A DNA stretch of 64,000 nt from the NCBI GenBank assembly GCA_964643275.1, contig CAZXRL010000001.1:1-64000 (forward strand). The letters are read 5' to 3'. This DNA is from Brevifilum sp964643275 (lineage in GTDB: Bacteria > Chloroflexota > Anaerolineae > Anaerolineales > Anaerolineaceae). Below the pieces are notes generated by a model. It ran no database searches, was not told where the DNA came from, and saw nothing but the letters and a program-made list of their open reading frames with translations. Each line of letters opens with the position of its first letter. Positions within the stretch are counted from its first letter, which is position 1. This document shows positions 60,674 to 64,000 of this stretch, piece after piece. The translations under genes were made by a program, and so were the position numbers.

Positions 60674-61590
60674 TTACCCACCCCCTTGCCGATCAGGCCC
60701 TGAATATCTGGGATGCCATTCTCCTGCAGGTAGACCTCCATCTCATCCAAGATCAAGGAAATTGCATCCTGGCCTCGATACCAGAAAGCTGAGCCCACAC
60801 CAACGCCCGTCGCGCCGGCCAGCACCATCTCAATCGCATCCCTGCCGGTTATCACACCTCCCGTACCAATGATCGGCACATCAACAGCCCGGGCGATCTC
60901 CCCCACGCATCGCAATGCGATGGGTTTGAGTGCCGGCCCAGAAATCCCCCCGATCCGGTTATGAAGCACCGCGCTGTGAGCGTCAGCGTCAATAATCATC
61001 CCGGGCATCGTATTGATGGCTGTGATGACATCGGCCCCGGCACCGACAACCGCTTCTGCGATTCTCCCAAGATTAGGAACATTTGGTGCAAGTTTCACAG
61101 CGATGGGAATCCTCCCCACACGTGCTTTGACGGTGGATGTGACCTCTGCGGCGCTTTCAGGCGCAGCAGCAAACGGCGTTCCATAATCATCATGGACATT
61201 GGGACATGAAATATTGACTTCAATCAGGTCGGGTTTGGCCCTCAGAATGGCTTCGGCAACCATCCCGAATTCCTCAACCGTTCCGGCAAAGATACTGGCA
61301 AACAGCGGGACACCCATCTCGTCAAGGGCTTTTTTCGCTTCCTGAAAAAGCGGGACCTCTTCGTCAACACCAGGATTCGTCAAACCAATGGCGTTGAGCA
61401 ACCCATGATCCCATTCCACCATCACAGGGTTGGGATGCCCATCCCGTTTGTGAAGTCCGCAGCTCTTGGCAGTCACAGCGCCTGCTCCTGATAGCGCAAC
61501 CCGCTTCAACAAAGTCGGACTAATACCCATGACGCCCGACGCCAGGATCAGGGGATTTCGCAGCGATATCTCTCCCAACTTAACTTGCAT
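60670..61590 (-). CDS. pyrD: Dihydroorotate dehydrogenase, catalytic subunit
   Basis: A 306-residue FMN enzyme of pyrimidine synthesis, class 1B. The active Cys lies in EVNISCPNVHDD. FMN-site parts are AVTAKSCGLHKRDGHPNP, IPIAVKLAPNV and IGTGGVITGRDAIEMVLAGA. It forms an operon with pyrK by a four-base overlap. GAGG precedes the ATG. The rest of the pyrimidine pathway is not in this window. Confidence 0.95.
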   Translation of the reverse strand: MQVKLGEISLRNPLILASGVMGISPTLLKRVALSGAGAVTAKSCGLHKRDGHPNPVMVEWDHGLLNAIGLTNPGVDEEVPLFQEAKKALDEMGVPLFASIFAGTVEEFGMVAEAILRAKPDLIEVNISCPNVHDDYGTPFAAAPESAAEVTSTVKARVGRIPIAVKLAPNVPNLGRIAEAVVGAGADVITAINTMPGMIIDADAHSAVLHNRIGGISGPALKPIALRCVGEIARAVDVPIIGTGGVITGRDAIEMVLAGATGVGVGSAFWYRGQDAISLILDEMEVYLQENGIPDIQGLIGKGVGK

Positions 61591-61708
61591 GATTACCTCA
61601 AAGATAAATCCAGATGAAGAACTATCTGTTACATCTCATCTGGTGTAAAATTAATTCATTCCCAAATTGACAACAATCTCCCTGATTTTAACATTATTTG
61701 AATTCTAA

Positions 61709-61736
61709 TTGACAGGAACCAACATTAAAATACCTT
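61709..61736 (+). promoter_or_regulatory. Candidate promoter of the P-type ATPase gene
   Basis: TTGACA (61709-61714) and TACCTT (61731-61736) are spaced by 16 bases; the -10 is weak. The start codon lies at 61826. Confidence 0.4.
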
Positions 61737-61825
61737 ACGCAATAAGACTTTGACATCCTGACCTCTATCGGTACACTTAACTGGGGTGAAACACAACTAT
61801 ACATGAATATGTTTTTGGAGAGAAA

Positions 61826-64000
61826 ATGGGCAACAACAAAAAATGGCATAATCTAACACGACAAGAAGTATTTGAGAAACTGAAGACACGCTACGAGGGG
61901 TTAACTGTACCTGAAGCCGAAGCCCGGCTGGATGAATATGGATTCAATGAAATTGAACACGAAAAGAAGATTAGCAAACTGGAGATCCTGTTTGCCCAGA
62001 TCAAGAATCCCCTGGTTTACGTTCTCCTCGGCGCGGCTGCGATCTCACTTCTCGCTGGAAAAACCATCGACGCTATTGTGATTGGGGTCGTTATCATCCT
62101 CAACACAATTATCGGATTTGTACAGGAATATCAGGCAGAATCCGCTCTCGAAGCGCTGATGGCTCAAGCCGCACCGGAAGCTCAGGTTGTTCGAAAACCT
62201 GAGGATTATGAAGACTATATGGAAATGAGCCTTCCAGCGTCCTATATTGTCCCTGGCGACGTTATCCTTCTGGATGAAGGTGCCCGCGTACCCGCGGATG
62301 CTCGAATCATAGAGGCTTTCAACCTCGAAGTTGACGAAGCGATGCTCACCGGGGAGAGCTTCAGCGTCCAAAAGAAAGTCGAAGCAATTGATGGCGAGCA
62401 GTCTGTTGCAGACCGCACCAACCTGGTTTATGGCGGGACCGCAATTACCCGCGGCCGCGGTCGGGCTGTGGTTTATGCAACAGGCAAAAACACCCAGATG
62501 GGAGAGATCGCAACTCTTATCCAGGAAACCGAAAAAGTCACCTCACCCCTGCAAAAACAAACTTCCGATTTGGGAAAAAAGCTGGGATTTCTGGCCTTTG
62601 GCGTCGCAGCATTAACCGTCATCATCGGTCTGATCATCTCAATGGATTTGCAGGAGATCTTTCTCTATGCCTTGGCATCGGCCGTGTCCTCCATTCCAGA
62701 AGGACTCCCCGCAGTCATGAGCATCACCCTCGCGATTGGAGTCAACCGGATGGCAAAACGTAATGCCATCATCAGGAGACTGCCAGCGGTTGATACACTC
62801 GGGGCAGCCAGTGTGATCTGCACAGATAAAACCGGCACTTTGACAACGAATAAAATGTCTGTGGAAGAAATCTATGCCGGTGATAAGACCGTCACGATCA
62901 CAGGTTTTGGTTATCAGCCAACCGGTGAATTCAAGTATCAGGATAAACCGTTCGACCCCTGTGAAGACCCTGACATTCGTATGAATCTGAAGATTGGGAC
63001 CTTATGCAATAATGCACGGCTTGTCCAGTATAAAAACGATAAGGATTCCTGGGATATTCGTGGGGATCCCACTGAAGCTGCACTTGTCGTTGCTGCCGCC
63101 AAAGCTGGGTTCCACAAAGAGACGATGGAGAAAAAATTCCACCGCCTGGATGAAATCCCATTCAGTTCAACAGCCAAGTATATGGCCACCTTTAACCGGG
63201 GTGAGGATGACAAAATTTGGCTCTATGTCAAAGGTGCACCGGAAAAAATTCTCTCCTGTTCAAAGTACGTCCAGAAGAATGGCGAGATTCAGGAACTAAC
63301 AGACAAAGAACGGGCCAAAATCCTCAGCACCAACAATCAGATGGCCGATAAAGCTCTCCGGGTTTTGGGGCTCGCTTATAAAACGATTTCAGAAGAGGAT
63401 ATTCAGAAGGAAAAAGAAGCCTGTGAATATGAGCGCGGTGCTGAACTGGTCTTTGTTGGACTTTCCGGGATGATGGATCCTCCCCGGCCGGAGGTTCCGG
63501 AGGCTGTTCAACGCTGCAAGGATGCTGGGATCAGGGTCATCATGGCAACCGGCGATCATAAAATCACCGCGCACGCCATCGCCAGGGAGGTCGGCATCAT
63601 TGAAGAGGACAGCCGGGTGATCACTGGCCCGGAACTCGAAAATATGGAGGAGGATGAACTGGCTGAAGCCCTGGATGACGTCTCGGTTTTTGCTCGAGTC
63701 GCACCCAATCACAAACATCGTTTGGTAGGGGCATTACAAAACAAGGGGTATGTCGTTGCCATGACCGGGGACGGCGTCAATGACGCACCTGCACTACAAG
63801 CCGCTGAGATTGGGATTGCCATGGGGATCACCGGCACGGATGTGACCAAAGAAACTGCTGAAATGATCCTCACAGATGATAATTTTGCCAGTATTGTAAA
63901 TGCGGTTGAAGAAGGCAGGATCGTTTTCAAGAATGTCCGTAAAGTTGTGAAGTTCCTTCTCGCTACAAATATTGGTGAGGACCTGACCTTATTAAGTGCG
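61826..64000 (+). CDS. Cation-transporting P-type ATPase, type II (partial, runs off the right edge)
   Basis: The first 725 residues of a P-type ATPase like calcium (SERCA/PMR1) or related cation pumps. No stop codon occurs before the window end. It shows the A-domain LTGES, the membrane-helix-4 ion site SSIPEGLPAVMS, the phosphorylation motif CTDKTGTLTTNKM, the ATP-binding KGAPEKIL, TGDHKITAHAIA and the hinge GDGVNDAPAL. The N-terminal cation_ATPase_N segment is WHNLTRQEVFEKL, then GLTVPEAEARL. The remaining membrane helices lie beyond the edge. GGAGAG precedes ATG 61826. The exact ion cannot be fixed without helices 5 and 6. Confidence 0.93.
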   Translation, partial: MGNNKKWHNLTRQEVFEKLKTRYEGLTVPEAEARLDEYGFNEIEHEKKISKLEILFAQIKNPLVYVLLGAAAISLLAGKTIDAIVIGVVIILNTIIGFVQEYQAESALEALMAQAAPEAQVVRKPEDYEDYMEMSLPASYIVPGDVILLDEGARVPADARIIEAFNLEVDEAMLTGESFSVQKKVEAIDGEQSVADRTNLVYGGTAITRGRGRAVVYATGKNTQMGEIATLIQETEKVTSPLQKQTSDLGKKLGFLAFGVAALTVIIGLIISMDLQEIFLYALASAVSSIPEGLPAVMSITLAIGVNRMAKRNAIIRRLPAVDTLGAASVICTDKTGTLTTNKMSVEEIYAGDKTVTITGFGYQPTGEFKYQDKPFDPCEDPDIRMNLKIGTLCNNARLVQYKNDKDSWDIRGDPTEAALVVAAAKAGFHKETMEKKFHRLDEIPFSSTAKYMATFNRGEDDKIWLYVKGAPEKILSCSKYVQKNGEIQELTDKERAKILSTNNQMADKALRVLGLAYKTISEEDIQKEKEACEYERGAELVFVGLSGMMDPPRPEVPEAVQRCKDAGIRVIMATGDHKITAHAIAREVGIIEEDSRVITGPELENMEEDELAEALDDVSVFARVAPNHKHRLVGALQNKGYVVAMTGDGVNDAPALQAAEIGIAMGITGTDVTKETAEMILTDDNFASIVNAVEEGRIVFKNVRKVVKFLLATNIGEDLTLLSA

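Overview
The window looks like chromosomal DNA of an anaerobic Gram-positive-like or monoderm bacterium, most probably a member of the Chloroflexota (Anaerolineae). This is inferred from the gene mix, not from a marker gene: several BMP-type nucleoside ABC transporters, PyrK/PyrD, an archaeal-type phosphoglycerate mutase, a lone AmrS radical SAM enzyme, a 61-residue ribosomal protein S21, and very long secreted DUF11-repeat proteins. No rRNA, tRNA or CRISPR array was seen.

Layout. 1-6.0 kb: a cupin, a nonsense-riddled pseudogene, a lipoprotein that fuses a TolB-like propeller to a sugar-binding-protein fold, a LacI repressor with a clear promoter and operator, and a PAS-GGDEF diguanylate cyclase. 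6.3-11.2 kb: a four-gene BMP-type nucleoside ABC transporter. 11.3-12.0 kb: a decayed IS256-family transposase. 12.1-15.7 kb: an AT-rich gene for a 1053-residue GT84/GT2-like membrane glycosyltransferase and a small conserved protein. 16.0-25.9 kb: nucleoside salvage, with an orphan permease, a uridine-phosphorylase-like enzyme, a second complete BMP transporter, a free-standing RarA/MgsA C-terminal-like protein, a nucleoside hydrolase and an amidohydrolase/deaminase.

26.0-33.1 kb: a SorC-type regulator followed by E1alpha, E1beta and E2 of a 2-oxoacid (or acetoin) dehydrogenase, then HPr, IIA, IIB and IIC of a galactitol-type PTS, closed by a strong terminator. Joining a dehydrogenase complex and a PTS under one sugar-phosphate-sensing regulator is unusual. 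33.1-41.8 kb: housekeeping and signalling genes (rpsU, COG0731 radical SAM, two-component system, primary-like sigma factor, AmrS, nitrilase, ApgM).

42.0-58.1 kb: six genes on one strand for exported proteins. Two of them share a C-terminal domain with a His...Cys...Arg arrangement like sortases. They flank two large Cys-rich repeat proteins, and two DUF11-repeat proteins (607 and 1509 aa) follow. This is the best candidate in the window for an undescribed system: a surface-protein locus with its own possible transpeptidases. 58.2-64 kb: a 3-hydroxyisobutyrate-dehydrogenase-like enzyme, an OsmC protein, pyrK-pyrD, and a type-II P-type ATPase that runs off the right edge.

Several starts were moved inward from the longest reading frame where ribosome-binding sites and promoters decide the matter, notably for the LacI gene (TTG start). 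All family assignments come from reading motifs by eye; no database search was run.
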